Notes: generated by a model not told the origin, from the letters alone. A stretch of 64,000 nucleotides of DNA from CAWEYO01 sp963813315 (GCA_963813315.1 CAWEYO010000018.1:62001-126000), one strand, 5' to 3'; shown: positions 36,424-45,064, counted from the stretch's first letter. Made by a program: numbers and translations.

Positions 36424-37287
36424 ATGCCTGTTTCGTTTCCTCGCGCCGTGCTTGTCTGTTGCGGACTGGCGGCCAGTTTCCTCATGGTTCCGGCCGGCGT
36501 TGCCGGCACCCAGCAGGACAAGGTGATTGCCTCCGTCAATGGCAAGAACATTACCGAGGCCGATGTCGCGCGCGCGGAAAGCGATCTCGGTGGCCAATTT
36601 TCGAACCTACCCGCAGAGCAGCGCCGCGCGGCGGCGCTCTCCGCCCTTATCGAGATTCGTCTCCTCAGCGCAAAGGCCGAGTCCGAGGGCCTCGACAAGC
36701 AGCCGGATTTCCAGGCCAGGATGGAGTTCCTCCGGCAGCGCGCCCTGCACAGCGCGTTGGTGGAGTCCGCGGTCGCCGCCAAGGTCACCGACGGTGAGAT
36801 TCGTGCCCGCTATGATGCTCAGGTGGCCGGAGCGCCGCCTGCCAACGAGGTGCATGCCCGCCACATTCTGGTAAAAACCAAGGAAGAGGCCGACGCCATC
36901 ATCAAGCAGCTCGACAGCGGCTCCGATTTCCAGAAGCTGGCCAATGAGCATACCGCGGACCCAAGCGGGAAGACCACAGGTGGCGACCTCGGCTATTTCG
37001 GGCCGGGCAGCATGGTGCCTGAATTCGACAAGGCGGTGTTCGCGCTCGAGGTCGGAACTTACACCAAGCAGCCGGTGCAGAGCCAGTTCGGATGGCACGT
37101 CATCAAGGTCGAGGACAAGCGTGTCCAGCAGCCGCCGGCATTCGAGCAAGTAAAGGATCAGGTCCGCTCGCTCGTTCTGCGTGAAAAGTACCTTGAGCTG
37201 GTCAAGTCGCTGCGCGCGGCCGCCAAGATCGACATTTCCGATCCTGACCTGAAGAAGTCTGTGGAACAGATCGAGACCCCGAGGTAG
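36424..37287 (+). CDS. Periplasmic parvulin-type peptidyl-prolyl isomerase
   Basis: The 287-residue protein has a signal peptide (about residues 1-26, ending GVAG), a SurA-like helical N-terminal part, and a rotamase domain at about residues 140-235 (EVHARHILVKTKEEADAIIK, GDLGYFGPGSMVPEFDKAVF, PVQSQFGWHVIKVED). It helps fold exported proteins, which suits its divergent position next to secA (231 bp apart). The ATG at 36424 follows GGAGAG, and the ORF extends upstream without a good start. A palindromic repeat follows the gene. Confidence 0.92.
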   Translation: MPVSFPRAVLVCCGLAASFLMVPAGVAGTQQDKVIASVNGKNITEADVARAESDLGGQFSNLPAEQRRAAALSALIEIRLLSAKAESEGLDKQPDFQARMEFLRQRALHSALVESAVAAKVTDGEIRARYDAQVAGAPPANEVHARHILVKTKEEADAIIKQLDSGSDFQKLANEHTADPSGKTTGGDLGYFGPGSMVPEFDKAVFALEVGTYTKQPVQSQFGWHVIKVEDKRVQQPPAFEQVKDQVRSLVLREKYLELVKSLRAAAKIDISDPDLKKSVEQIETPR

Positions 37288-37330
37288 CCGCACGTCCGTG
37301 GATCACCGTTTCGCTGCCGGCAATTCGGTA

Positions 37331-37435
37331 AGAGCATCGGACCCGAAAGTGGGAACCGCTTTCGGGAAAAATCCGATGCTCAAACAAAGAGATAGAGCGG
37401 CAGCGCTGATTCCGAAAAAGCGTCCGCCGCTCTAG
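37331..37435. repeat. RIME-like double-palindrome repeat (copy 2)
   Basis: The arrangement is the same as at 18548: AGAGCATCGGACCCGAAAGT with GGGAAAAATCCGATGCTC, then AGAGCGGCAGCGCTGATTCC with GCGTCCGCCGCTCTAG. Identity to copy 1 is about 85%. It lies between the parvulin gene and repeat D. Confidence 0.82.
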
Positions 37436-37456
37436 CGGGTGGTGCGCACGGCCTCA

Positions 37457-37555
37457 TGCATGTCGCCCAAAAGTGCGCAACGGTTTTGGGATAACGACAT
37501 GCACAAAAACAATATAGCGCGTCGCATGAATCCATTTTGCCGCGACGCGCTTTAG
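37457..37555. repeat. Rhizobial palindromic repeat family D (copy 1)
   Basis: The first hairpin is GCATGTCGCCCAAAAGTGCG to GGATAACGACATGC. The second is AGCGCGTCGCATGAATCC to GCCGCGACGCGCTTTA. The copies at 42085 and (reversed) 44896 match closely. It lies 78 bp upstream of argJ. Confidence 0.82.
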
Positions 37556-37633
37556 CGGCGGCGGCGAAACGCCTTGCGCGACCCGGTGCGATCGGGCAAA
37601 CGGACCTTCCCAGGAATTGCCGACAAGAGTGCC

Positions 37634-38875
37634 ATGTCGACCTCCATTTCCCCGCTTGCGCCGAAATCGCATCCCAGAATGCCTGCGATCGATGGCGTCC
37701 GCATCGCCACTGCAGAAGCCGGAATCAAATACCGGAACCGCACAGACCTGATGATCATGGTGTTCGACGAAGGGACCGAGGTTGCCGGTGTCTTCACCCG
37801 CTCAAAGTGCCCGTCCGCACCGGTCGACTACTGCCGCCGGAACCTGACTGCCGGCCGGGCGCGGGTGCTGGTGGTCAATTCCGGCAACGCAAATGCGTTC
37901 ACCGGAAGGCGCGGGCGCGAAACGACCGACATGACCGGTGCGGCGGCGGCGAGCGCTGCCGGCTGTTCGGCCAGCGACGTCTTTCTGGCTTCCACGGGTG
38001 TCATCGGCGAGCCGCTCGACGCGGGCCGATTCAGTCACCTGCTGGCCGACATGGTGAAGCGGGCCACGCCGGACCAATGGTCCGAGGCCGGCAAGGCGAT
38101 CATGACTACCGACACCTATCCCAAATACGCTACCGCGATGGTGAAGCTCGGCGGGACCGAAGTCACGATCAACGGCGTAGCAAAAGGTGCGGGCATGATC
38201 GCGCCCGACATGGCGACAATGCTCTCCTTCGTCGCAACAGACGCGCCGATAGCCGCGCCCGTGCTTCAGGATCTATTGTCGAAAGGCGTCGGCAGCACGT
38301 TCAATTCGGTGACCGTCGACAGCGACACCTCGACCAGCGACACACTGCTTTTCTTCGCCACCGGCGCTTCGGCAAGACACGGGGCGCCGAGGATTGCCGA
38401 CCCCAGGGACGCCCGGCTCGGCCAGTTCCGCCGTGCGCTGAACAAAGTATTGAAATCGCTCGCGCTTCAGGTCGTGCGCGATGGCGAGGGCGCCCGCAAA
38501 GAGGTCGAGGTCACCGTGACCGGAGCAAGATCAGCCCGCTCGGCCAAGCGCATTGCGCTGTCAATCGCCAACTCGCCGCTGGTCAAGACGGCCGTCGCCG
38601 GCGAGGACGCCAACTGGGGGCGCGTCGTCATGGCTGTCGGCAAGGCGGGCGAGCCGGCTGACCGCGATCTTCTGTCTGTCTGGTTCGGCGACATCCGTGT
38701 CGCGCATGGCGGCGAACGCGATCCGCACTATTCCGAAGAGGCCACTTCCGCCTACATGAAGGGCCAGGAGATTTGCATACGTGCCGACATTGGTCTGGGA
38801 CGCGGCAAGGCTACCGTCTGGACCTGCGATCTCACCAAGGAATACGTCGAGATCAACGGCGATTACCGGAGCTGA
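37634..38875 (+). CDS. argJ: Bifunctional glutamate N-acetyltransferase/N-acetylglutamate synthase ArgJ
   Basis: The 413-residue enzyme of arginine synthesis recycles the acetyl group from N-acetylornithine to glutamate. It self-cleaves before the nucleophile Thr195 in KGAGMIAPDMATML; both flanking motifs are intact. Other marks are VFTRSKCPSAPVD, VNSGNANAFTG and ANWGRVVMAVG. The ATG at 37634 is preferred over 37574 because the family N-terminus begins MS...PLAPK. It lies in the conserved secA-parvulin-argJ-mutT order. Confidence 0.96.
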   Translation: MSTSISPLAPKSHPRMPAIDGVRIATAEAGIKYRNRTDLMIMVFDEGTEVAGVFTRSKCPSAPVDYCRRNLTAGRARVLVVNSGNANAFTGRRGRETTDMTGAAAASAAGCSASDVFLASTGVIGEPLDAGRFSHLLADMVKRATPDQWSEAGKAIMTTDTYPKYATAMVKLGGTEVTINGVAKGAGMIAPDMATMLSFVATDAPIAAPVLQDLLSKGVGSTFNSVTVDSDTSTSDTLLFFATGASARHGAPRIADPRDARLGQFRRALNKVLKSLALQVVRDGEGARKEVEVTVTGARSARSAKRIALSIANSPLVKTAVAGEDANWGRVVMAVGKAGEPADRDLLSVWFGDIRVAHGGERDPHYSEEATSAYMKGQEICIRADIGLGRGKATVWTCDLTKEYVEINGDYRS

Positions 38876-38954
38876 TCGTGCCGCGGGCGGATGACCCTTC
38901 CAGACAGGACATCGGTGAAATCTATCGCTACCACTACCGTTAGCCTTCGGAGAC

Positions 38955-39374
38955 ATGATCGTGGAACCCAGCCGGAAGGGTCTATTGCTGGTCGCCGCCT
39001 GTGCGCTGGTCGATGCGGACGGACGTGTTTTGCTTGCGCAGCGGCCTCAAGGCAAGACGCTTGCCGGCCTCTGGGAATTTCCCGGCGGTAAGGTAGAGCC
39101 TGACGAAACGCCGGAAGAAACGGTCGTTCGCGAACTGCACGAGGAGATCGGTATCGAGACGAAGGTTCCCTGTCTCGCGCCGCTTACCTTTGCTAGTCAC
39201 ACCTACGAAGCATTCCACCTTTTGATGCCGCTTTTCATCTGCCGCCGCTTCTGGGGCACCGCACACGCCAAGGAGGGGCAGGTGCTCAAATGGGTGCGGC
39301 CCCGGCAGATGCGCGACTACCCGATGCCGCCGGCCGATGAGCCGTTGATCCCGTTTCTCATAGACCTGCTTTAG
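38955..39374 (+). CDS. mutT: 8-oxo-dGTP diphosphatase MutT (Nudix)
   Basis: The 139-residue protein hydrolyses oxidised dGTP and prevents A:T to C:G transversions. The Nudix box spans residues 44-67 (GGKVEPDETPEETVVREL then HEEIGI) with all catalytic glutamates. The FASHTYEAFHL and LKWVRPRQMRDYPMP segments fit MutT proper. It starts 79 bp after argJ. The stop TAG is the left edge of a partial repeat B. Confidence 0.93.
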   Translation: MIVEPSRKGLLLVAACALVDADGRVLLAQRPQGKTLAGLWEFPGGKVEPDETPEETVVRELHEEIGIETKVPCLAPLTFASHTYEAFHLLMPLFICRRFWGTAHAKEGQVLKWVRPRQMRDYPMPPADEPLIPFLIDLL

Positions 39375-39438
39375 GTCGTGTGTTGGTATTCAGGTGATGC
39401 CGGTCTGCAAATGGCGGTCTTCTGCGCTTCCGAAAATG
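39372..39438. repeat. Partial or internally deleted repeat family B
   Basis: TAGGTCGTGTGTTGGTATTC and AGGTGATGCCGGTCTGCAAA TGGC match the left half of the element at 43771. The copy breaks off after GCGCTTCCGAAAATGG. The following 39440-39665 contains further GC-rich inverted repeats (ACCCTCCC...GGGAGGGT, 39474-39503) and no gene. Confidence 0.7.
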
Positions 39439-39665
39439 GTGAGGGAGATTGGCCGTGGCCTCGCCGCTGCTCACCCTCCCCCTTGTGGGCCCTTGTCGGG
39501 AGGGTAGGCTATGTCCGGTTCCCACTTTCGGGGAGGGCATGGCGCGGGGCGGAAGGCATGTTCTGCGCCCATCGCTGCGGCGTTAATCGATCGTTCAGTA
39601 TGATGTGAAAGGCTGATGTCGCGCTTTGGGGGTTGCCGTATTTGCTGCGCGCAGGGGGAATAAGC

Positions 39666-39974
39666 ATGCATCCGGGAGACGAATGGAATTCGATCCGAAA
39701 GGATCGGTTGTGGCCGCTCGCCGGCATTGGCGCCGTCAGGTTAGCGCTTCTCTTCGGATTTGTGATTGTCGCTTTCGCACTCATGGTGGTGCCGGTCGCC
39801 GACAGGCATTCTCGCGTGTGGTTGACCCGGGTGGACAGCTCCAGTGTTGACAACTTGCTGACTGGAACAGTCAAGCGCAATGACGCCTACACCGTTCGCA
39901 GGAGCGTACTGCAGGCATCGCCCACGTCGGTGTGCATCATCCGCAGCAACGGCGCGCGCACGGGGAACTGCTAA
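39666..39974 (+). CDS. Small unknown membrane protein
   Basis: The 102-residue protein starts MHPGDEWNSIRKDRLWPLAG and has one membrane helix (about residues 20-42, LALLFGFVIVAFALMVVPVA). A polar outer part follows, with a Cys-containing tail (SPTSVCIIRSNGARTGNC). GGGGGA precedes the ATG. I recognise no named family. It is 113 bp upstream of a Flp pilin in the same direction. The two cysteines in the exported part could form a disulphide. Confidence 0.65.
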   Translation: MHPGDEWNSIRKDRLWPLAGIGAVRLALLFGFVIVAFALMVVPVADRHSRVWLTRVDSSSVDNLLTGTVKRNDAYTVRRSVLQASPTSVCIIRSNGARTGNC

Positions 39975-40087
39975 TACCCATCTAAACCTTGAGCCGGTCT
40001 TTTCAGACAGCGTTAATCCTGCGCCGTTAACCTTTCTTAACGTGTTGGCTTTAAGGTCGAAGTCGTCATGTGGTGGGCGGTTTTGAA

Positions 40088-40255
40088 ATGATCTTGAAAC
40101 TTTTGAAAGATGAAAGTGGGGCGACAGCCATAGAATATGGGTTGATCGCTGTGCTACTCGCTATCGCGATTTTCTCAGGTGTCGGCGGCGTTGGATCGAT
40201 AGTCGATAATATTTGGAACGACAACGCTGAAGATCTTAGACAGGCGTTAAATTAA
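40088..40255 (+). CDS. Flp-type pilin subunit
   Basis: The 55-residue protein has a short cationic leader (MILKLLKDESG), then the prepilin site and hydrophobic core GATAIEYGLIAVLLAIAIFS, with the Glu-Tyr pair of Flp/Fap pilins, and a short C-terminus. The prepilin peptidase TadV/CpaA would cut after the glycine. No tad/cpa assembly genes are in the window, so the pilin is separated from its machinery or acts as an extra subunit. The ATG at 40088 gives the standard pilin length. Confidence 0.92.
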   Translation: MILKLLKDESGATAIEYGLIAVLLAIAIFSGVGGVGSIVDNIWNDNAEDLRQALN

Positions 40256-40278
40256 TGACAGGCGGACGCAAGCTGCTT

Positions 40279-41160
40279 TTATGTATTCTTGGCCGACTTG
40301 GCGGCGCCCAGGACTTTTGCGAGCGAAACGTCGGCCGAACCCGGCGCCAACGGCTTTTGCTGTGAGGCGTGCGGAGCCCAGCCGGACATCCAGATGAAAG
40401 AAAACGTGGCGCGGACGCGCCCATCGGCGTCCGAGAAGCGCTCCGCATAGATTTCCGCGGCGCGCCGGAACATGTGCCTTGTGCCCGGGAGCCGCGAGCG
40501 CGCGTGCAGCGCATTCGTCGCTCCCATCGCGCGCAAGTCCCTGATCAACCCGAACATCGTATCGTATCGCACTGTGTAGGTCTCGATATCGGTTACGGGG
40601 AGCGCTAAGCCGGCTCGCTGCAACAGGCCACCTGCATCGCGAACATCGGCAAAAGGGATGACGCGCGGACTGGCGCCGCCGGAAATTTCGGTTTCCGCCG
40701 CAAGCAGGCTCTCGCGCAGTTCGGCAAGGCTTCCGGCGCCGGCCATCGCACCGAGGAACAGCCCGTCCGGCCTGAGCGCCCGGCGAATCTGGATGAGCGC
40801 GCCAGGAACATCGTTCATCTCCTGCAACGCCAGAAGGGAAACAACGAGATCAACGCTCTCGGCTTGAAGCGGCAGCCGATCGTACTCCGCCACACAGCCA
40901 GCTTTTCCCGCCAGGAAGGCCGGGTGCGCCTCGATGCGCTGCACGTTTTCAACCTTGCCGCTCGCAAGCAGAGCAGCCGCCGCGGCGGCCGTGGTGCAAA
41001 AGACGGTTGCCCCTTTCTCGAACCTGCGCCCGACCGTCGAAAGGCGTTCCGAGAGATCGTCCACCATGCGGTCCATCATGAATGTCGAGTCCGGACCTGA
41101 CCTCAGGAGCGCGCGTCGCCTACGCTCGATTATCATGGCAGTGTCGAAAATCGGTTCCAA
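40279..41160 (-). CDS. SAM-dependent methyltransferase-fold protein (BioC/NDUFAF5-like)
   Basis: The 293-residue protein has IFDTAMIIERRRRALL near the start, an unusual motif I region (GATVFCTTAAAAAALLASGK), DLVVSLLALQEMNDVPGALI, ALRPDGLFLGAMAG and AMGATNALHAR. This is the alphaproteobacterial relative of complex I assembly factor NDUFAF5, annotated as a methyltransferase. Its glycine-rich SAM loop is atypical. The TTG at 41160 keeps the conserved FDTA segment; an ATG at 41136 would remove it. It diverges from comF, 138 bp apart. Confidence 0.8.
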   Translation of the reverse strand: MEPIFDTAMIIERRRRALLRSGPDSTFMMDRMVDDLSERLSTVGRRFEKGATVFCTTAAAAAALLASGKVENVQRIEAHPAFLAGKAGCVAEYDRLPLQAESVDLVVSLLALQEMNDVPGALIQIRRALRPDGLFLGAMAGAGSLAELRESLLAAETEISGGASPRVIPFADVRDAGGLLQRAGLALPVTDIETYTVRYDTMFGLIRDLRAMGATNALHARSRLPGTRHMFRRAAEIYAERFSDADGRVRATFSFIWMSGWAPHASQQKPLAPGSADVSLAKVLGAAKSAKNT

Positions 41161-41298
41161 CAGTCCGTCCTCATGTACGGCATACTTGCCAGAGCCTGGT
41201 TACGACGGATGTTGCCGTCTGCCCCGCTCCAAGGTTTTCTGTAGCACTTTTAATCTCCGCATCGTGCTTTCCGAAAATCGATGCGGTAGGGAAGGCTC

Positions 41299-42084
41299 GT
41301 GACCGGTACCATAAGCGAGATCAAGGCATTTGCACGCGCCACAGTTGAATGGTCCGGCCGGCTGTTGTTTCCACCGCTCTGCGTCGGCTGCCGGAACCAG
41401 GTCATGCAGCCCGGCGCCGCTTGTGGTACCTGCTGGCCAAAACTGAGGTTCCTCGAAAGGCCCTGGTGCGAGGTCATGGGCACGCCTTTCAGCCACGACA
41501 TGGGGCAGGGCTTCCTCTCGGCAGACGCGATTGCCAATCCGCCGCCGTTCAGGCGCGCCCGTGCCGCGGTCGCCTATTCGGGCGTGGCGCGCCAGATGAT
41601 CACGCGTCTCAAATACAATGACCGCATCGACCTGGCGCCCTGGATGGCACGCTGGATGTTGCGGGCAGGCGCGGAGCTTCTTGCCGATGCCGATGTCGTC
41701 GTTCCGGTGCCGTTGCATTGGCGCCGGTTCTTCTCCCGGCGCTTCAATCAGTCGGCTGAGCTCGCCCGAGCAATCGCGGCCTTGTCGGGCAAGCGCTTCG
41801 AACCGTCGGCGCTCCGGCGTGTAAAAGTAACGCGCCAGCAAGTGGGGCTAGGCCTGCGCGAGCGCGAGGACAATGTGCGCGGCGCCTTCCGCGTTCCGCC
41901 GGAGGCGGAAATCCGGGTCCGCGGGCGTCAGGTGCTGGTCGTCGACGATGTCTACACGACAGGAGCGACGGTATTTGCCGTAGCAAAGGCCCTGAAGAAG
42001 GCCGGTGCGGCGAATGTCGATGTGCTGACCTTCGCCCGCGTGATTCCGGGGGACTTTCAGCCTGCGGAGGCCGCGACTATATAG
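41299..42084 (+). CDS. comF: ComF-family phosphoribosyltransferase-like protein
   Basis: The 261-residue protein has an N-terminal double zinc ribbon (LFPPLCVGCRNQ, CGTCW) and a type I PRTase domain with the PRPP loop VLVVDDVYTTGATVFAVAKA. Homologues take part in DNA uptake or recombination in other bacteria. It begins with GTG after GGGAAGG. The stop is immediately followed by repeat D. The neighbours (methyltransferase upstream, grxC downstream) are the usual ones in Rhizobiales. Confidence 0.92.
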   Translation: MTGTISEIKAFARATVEWSGRLLFPPLCVGCRNQVMQPGAACGTCWPKLRFLERPWCEVMGTPFSHDMGQGFLSADAIANPPPFRRARAAVAYSGVARQMITRLKYNDRIDLAPWMARWMLRAGAELLADADVVVPVPLHWRRFFSRRFNQSAELARAIAALSGKRFEPSALRRVKVTRQQVGLGLREREDNVRGAFRVPPEAEIRVRGRQVLVVDDVYTTGATVFAVAKALKKAGAANVDVLTFARVIPGDFQPAEAATI

Positions 42085-42187
42085 TGCATGTCGCCCAAAA
42101 GTGCGCAGCGGTTTTGGGATAACGACATGCACAAAACAATAGCCTAAGGCGCGTCGCATAAATCCGTTTTGCCGCGCCGCGCTTTAG
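42085..42187. repeat. Rhizobial palindromic repeat family D (copy 2)
   Basis: GCATGTCGCCCAAAAGTGCG, GGATAACGACATGC and GGCGCGTCGCAT with GCGCCGCGCTTTA match 37457-37555 at about 90%. It starts directly after the comF stop and ends 24 bp before grxC, filling the intergenic space. Confidence 0.82.
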
Positions 42188-42211
42188 GGCCATCGAATAC
42201 CGGATTTCGCC

Positions 42212-42481
42212 ATGCCTGAAGTGACGATCTATACGCGCATGATGTGCAGCTATTGCGCTGCCGCCAAACGCCTGCTTGATAGCAAGGGCATTGCCTACAA
42301 GGAGCACGACGCGAGCTTTTCGCCCGAACTGAGGCAGGAGATGATGCAGCGTGCAAATGGCCGCTGGACTTTCCCGCAGATTTTTGTCGGCGACACTCAT
42401 GTCGGCGGGTCCGACGAACTGCATGCGCTGGAGGCTGAGGGCAAGCTCGATGCGCTGTTGGCAAACGGAAAGCTGAACTGA
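42212..42481 (+). CDS. grxC: Glutaredoxin 3
   Basis: The 89-residue thioredoxin-fold dithiol glutaredoxin has active site CSYC (Cys12, Cys15), cis-proline region RWTFPQIFVGDTHVGGSDEL and the glutathione-binding GGSDEL. It reduces disulphides with glutathione in the cytoplasm. The next gene starts 9 bp later, so grxC, the nitrilase and DUF1178 form one transcript. Confidence 0.95.
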   Translation: MPEVTIYTRMMCSYCAAAKRLLDSKGIAYKEHDASFSPELRQEMMQRANGRWTFPQIFVGDTHVGGSDELHALEAEGKLDALLANGKLN

Positions 42482-42490
42482 GGAACAGTC

Positions 42491-43351
42491 ATGGGCGTTT
42501 TCAAAGCTGCCGCGATTCAGATGCGCTCCGGGACCGATCCCGAGAAAAACGCGATCGTTTTCGAACAGATGGTGCGCGAAGCCGCTGCCAATGGCGCAGG
42601 CTATGTGCAAACGCCCGAAATGACCAATGCGATCGTGCGTGACAGCGCGGCGCGCAATGCCATGTTCCGCCCGGTCGGGACCGACCTTGTGGCCCAGGCG
42701 GCGGCGAGGCTTGCCGGCGAGCTTGCCATCCACATTCACGTCGGCTCGAACGCCATCGCATTGCCGGACGGCAAGCTCGCCAATCGGGCCTTGCTCTATG
42801 ACAACCGCGGCGGGCTCGCGGCCGCTTATGACAAGATCCACATGTTCGACGTCGATCTCGACAATGGCGAGAGCTGGCGCGAATCAGCTGCCTATGAGCC
42901 GGGCACCGAGGCTGTGGTCGCCGAACTGCCGGAATGCAACATCGGCCTTGCGGTTTGCTACGATCTCCGCTTTCCCCAGCTTTTCCGCGCTCAGGCCCTG
43001 GCGGGCGCGGAAGTGCTCACCGTTCCGGCCGCCTTCACGCGCCAGACCGGCGAGGCGCACTGGCATGTGCTGCTCAGGGCCCGCGCCATCGAGAACGGCG
43101 CTTGGGTCATCGCCGCCGCGCAAGGCGGCCTGCACGAGGACGGCCGGGAAACCTACGGCCACTCGTTGATCGTCGATCCCTGGGGACGCGTGGCCGCTGA
43201 CGCCGGCAACGCCGAGCCCGGCATCGTCTATGCCGAAATAGATACGGCGGCATCCACTGCCGCGCGCAGGAAAATCCCGAATCTCCAGAACGCGCGCGAG
43301 TTCTCCGTCAGGATCGGCGGCAGCACCACGCATCTGAGGGCAGCGTCTTGA
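42491..43351 (+). CDS. Nitrilase-superfamily carbon-nitrogen hydrolase (Nit1/Nit2-like)
   Basis: The 286-residue amidase has the catalytic triad Glu43 (TPEMTNAI), Lys115 (YDKIHMFDVDL) and Cys156 (GLAVCYDLRFPQLFRAQAL). The IHMFDVD signature points to the Nit1/Nit2 branch, which hydrolyses deaminated glutathione or omega-amides; its location beside glutaredoxin fits the glutathione repair role. The stop overlaps the TTG start of DUF1178. Confidence 0.9.
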   Translation: MGVFKAAAIQMRSGTDPEKNAIVFEQMVREAAANGAGYVQTPEMTNAIVRDSAARNAMFRPVGTDLVAQAAARLAGELAIHIHVGSNAIALPDGKLANRALLYDNRGGLAAAYDKIHMFDVDLDNGESWRESAAYEPGTEAVVAELPECNIGLAVCYDLRFPQLFRAQALAGAEVLTVPAAFTRQTGEAHWHVLLRARAIENGAWVIAAAQGGLHEDGRETYGHSLIVDPWGRVAADAGNAEPGIVYAEIDTAASTAARRKIPNLQNAREFSVRIGGSTTHLRAAS

Positions 43352-43773
43352 TCCGCTTTACCCTCAGTTGCGACGGCGACCATCAATTCGAAGTGTGGTT
43401 CGGCAGCAATGCGGATTTCGAAACCCAGCAGAAGCGGGGACTTGTGGACTGCCCTGTGTGCGGCTCGCACCAGGTGGGCAAGGCGCTGATGGCGCCGGCC
43501 GTTTCCACGGGGCGCAAACAGGAGAAGGTGGCGCTTGCCATGAACTCCGAGAAGCGCGCTGTCATGGAGCAGTTCAAGGCACTTGCCGAAAAGATGCGCG
43601 AGAATGCCGACTATGTCGGCGACAGGTTCGCCGAGGAAGCGCGCAAGATACATTTTGGCGAGACCGACCCGCGCGGCATCTACGGCGAGGCCACAGCCGA
43701 GGAGGCACGGAGCCTCATCGACGACGGCGTGGGGTTCATGCCGATCCCGGTGTTCCCGGACGAGCACAACTAG
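43348..43773 (+). CDS. DUF1178 family protein
   Basis: The 141-residue protein has an N-terminal zinc-ribbon-like part (IRFTLSCDGDHQFEVWFGSN; VDCPVCGSHQVGKALMAP) and a helical rest with VGDRFAEEARKIHFGETDPR then GIYGEAT. These are family hallmarks of DUF1178, whose function is unknown. The start is TTG, overlapping the nitrilase stop by 4 bases (TTGA). The TAG stop is the edge of repeat B. Confidence 0.9.
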   Translation: MIRFTLSCDGDHQFEVWFGSNADFETQQKRGLVDCPVCGSHQVGKALMAPAVSTGRKQEKVALAMNSEKRAVMEQFKALAEKMRENADYVGDRFAEEARKIHFGETDPRGIYGEATAEEARSLIDDGVGFMPIPVFPDEHN

Positions 43774-43918
43774 GGTGTGTTGGTATTCAGGTGATGCCGG
43801 CCTGCAAATGGCGGTCTTCTGCGCTTGCCGAGGCTCACGTACCCAAACGTACGCTCTTGTGCCGGTTCTCGAAAACCGCCATTTTCGGCTCGGCCTGACC
43901 TGAATCTCAACACACCCT
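43771..43918. repeat. Palindromic repeat family B, complete (148 bp)
   Basis: It starts TAGGGTGTGTTGGTATTCAG and ends GACCTGAATCTCAACACACC CT. It is over 90% identical to 18648-18795, including the central CACGTACCCAAACGTACGCT. The first three bases are the stop codon of the DUF1178 gene. Confidence 0.88.
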
Positions 43919-43962
43919 CGGGCGTCGCGGCCGGACAGGTCATGCAGACCGACATCACAGCG

Positions 43963-44724
43963 TCAGCCGGCGACTGCCGCCTTTTGCGCCAGTAGCATGT
44001 AGTTCACGTCCATGTCTTTCGATTGCTGCCAGCGGTCGGAGAGAGGGTTGTATATGACGCCGGAGCGGTCGATGACCGTCAGCCCGGTCATGTCAAGCGC
44101 GGCTTCCAGCTCTTCCGGCCGCACGAGCTTGCGATACTGGTGCGTGCCGCGCGGCAGCCAGCGCAGCACATATTCAGCGCCAATGATCGCGAGACCGAGC
44201 GCCTTCAAGGTGCGGTTGATGGTGGCGACGAACATGAGGCCGCCCGGCCGCACCATCTGACCGCATTTGCCGATGAAGAGCCCGACATCGGCGACGTGCT
44301 CCACGACTTCCATGTTGAGAATGACGTCGAAGGTTTCACCGGCGTCCGCCAGCGCCTCGGCGGTGGTCGGGCGGTAGTCGATATCGAGACCACCTTCGGC
44401 CGCATGGAGCCTCGCAACCTCGATGTTGGTTTCGGAGGCGTCGGCGCCGACCACGGTCGCTCCGAGTCGCGCCATCGGCTCGCAGAGAAGGCCGCCGCCG
44501 CAGCCTATGTCGAGAATGCGCAGGCCCTTGAACGGCTGCGCGACACGCGGGTCGCGTCCAAATCGTGCGGCGACCTGATCACGGATATAGGTCAGGCGAA
44601 TCGGATTGAACTTGTGCAGGGGCCGGAATTTGCCATTCGGGTTCCACCATTCCGCGGCAAGCGCCGAGAAATGCTCTATCTCGCGGGCATCGATCGTGGT
44701 CCGTCGTTGCTCTGACATGGACAT
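43963..44724 (-). CDS. ubiG: 3-demethylubiquinol/2-polyprenyl-6-hydroxyphenol O-methyltransferase UbiG
   Basis: The 253-residue methyltransferase performs both O-methylations of ubiquinone synthesis. It shows IEHFSALAAEWWNPNGKFRP at the N-terminus, motif I LRILDIGCGGGLLCEPMARLGA, VEHVADV and the C-terminal LPRGTHQYRKLVRPEELEA region. The ATG at 44724 (MSMSEQRR) is chosen over a long upstream extension without similarity to the family. It is normally head-to-head with lysC in rhizobia; here 4.8 kb separates them. Confidence 0.95.
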   Translation of the reverse strand: MSMSEQRRTTIDAREIEHFSALAAEWWNPNGKFRPLHKFNPIRLTYIRDQVAARFGRDPRVAQPFKGLRILDIGCGGGLLCEPMARLGATVVGADASETNIEVARLHAAEGGLDIDYRPTTAEALADAGETFDVILNMEVVEHVADVGLFIGKCGQMVRPGGLMFVATINRTLKALGLAIIGAEYVLRWLPRGTHQYRKLVRPEELEAALDMTGLTVIDRSGVIYNPLSDRWQQSKDMDVNYMLLAQKAAVAG

Positions 44725-44895
44725 AGGCGGTACTCCGTTCGGCTGATGGAAGTCGGGTGCCGAGACCCGAAAGTCAAGGCAGCACTGTTCCAGGCGGATG
44801 CAATCCGTTAAAACCCCGCGAGACGAGGCGGTCTGGCACATGGGCCGCGATGCGCGATAAAGCGCAATGACTTTCCCCGCAATCGTCAGCGCGTT

Positions 44896-45002
44896 CTAAA
44901 GCGCATTGCTTCGAAACGGATTCATGCGACGCGCTTTAGGCTATTGTTTTTGTGCATCTCGTTACCCCAAAACCGCTGCGCACTTTTGGGCGACATGCAT
45001 TA
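44896..45002. repeat. Rhizobial palindromic repeat family D, reversed (copy 3)
   Basis: This is the reverse complement of the copies at 37457 and 42085: TTCATGCGACGCGCTTTAGG, then GTGCATCTCGTTACCCC and GCGCACTTTTGGGCGACATG. It lies in the gene-free 460 bp between ubiG and the ABC transporter. That gap otherwise holds only other repeat material. Confidence 0.82.
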
Positions 45003-45007
45003 ACTCT

Positions 45008-45064
45008 TTGATTCTCGCATGATCTTGTCCGAAAACCGCTCCGCACTTTTCGGGATCATGCTCT
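45008..45064. repeat. Short inverted repeat near 45 kb
   Basis: CATGATCTTGTCCGAAAA and CTTTTCGGGATCATG form a hairpin around CCGCTCCGCA. The TTGTCCGAAAACCGC segment is also found, reversed, at 2285-2310 next to the truncated repeat A. It is a typical rhizobial RIME fragment. Confidence 0.6.
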
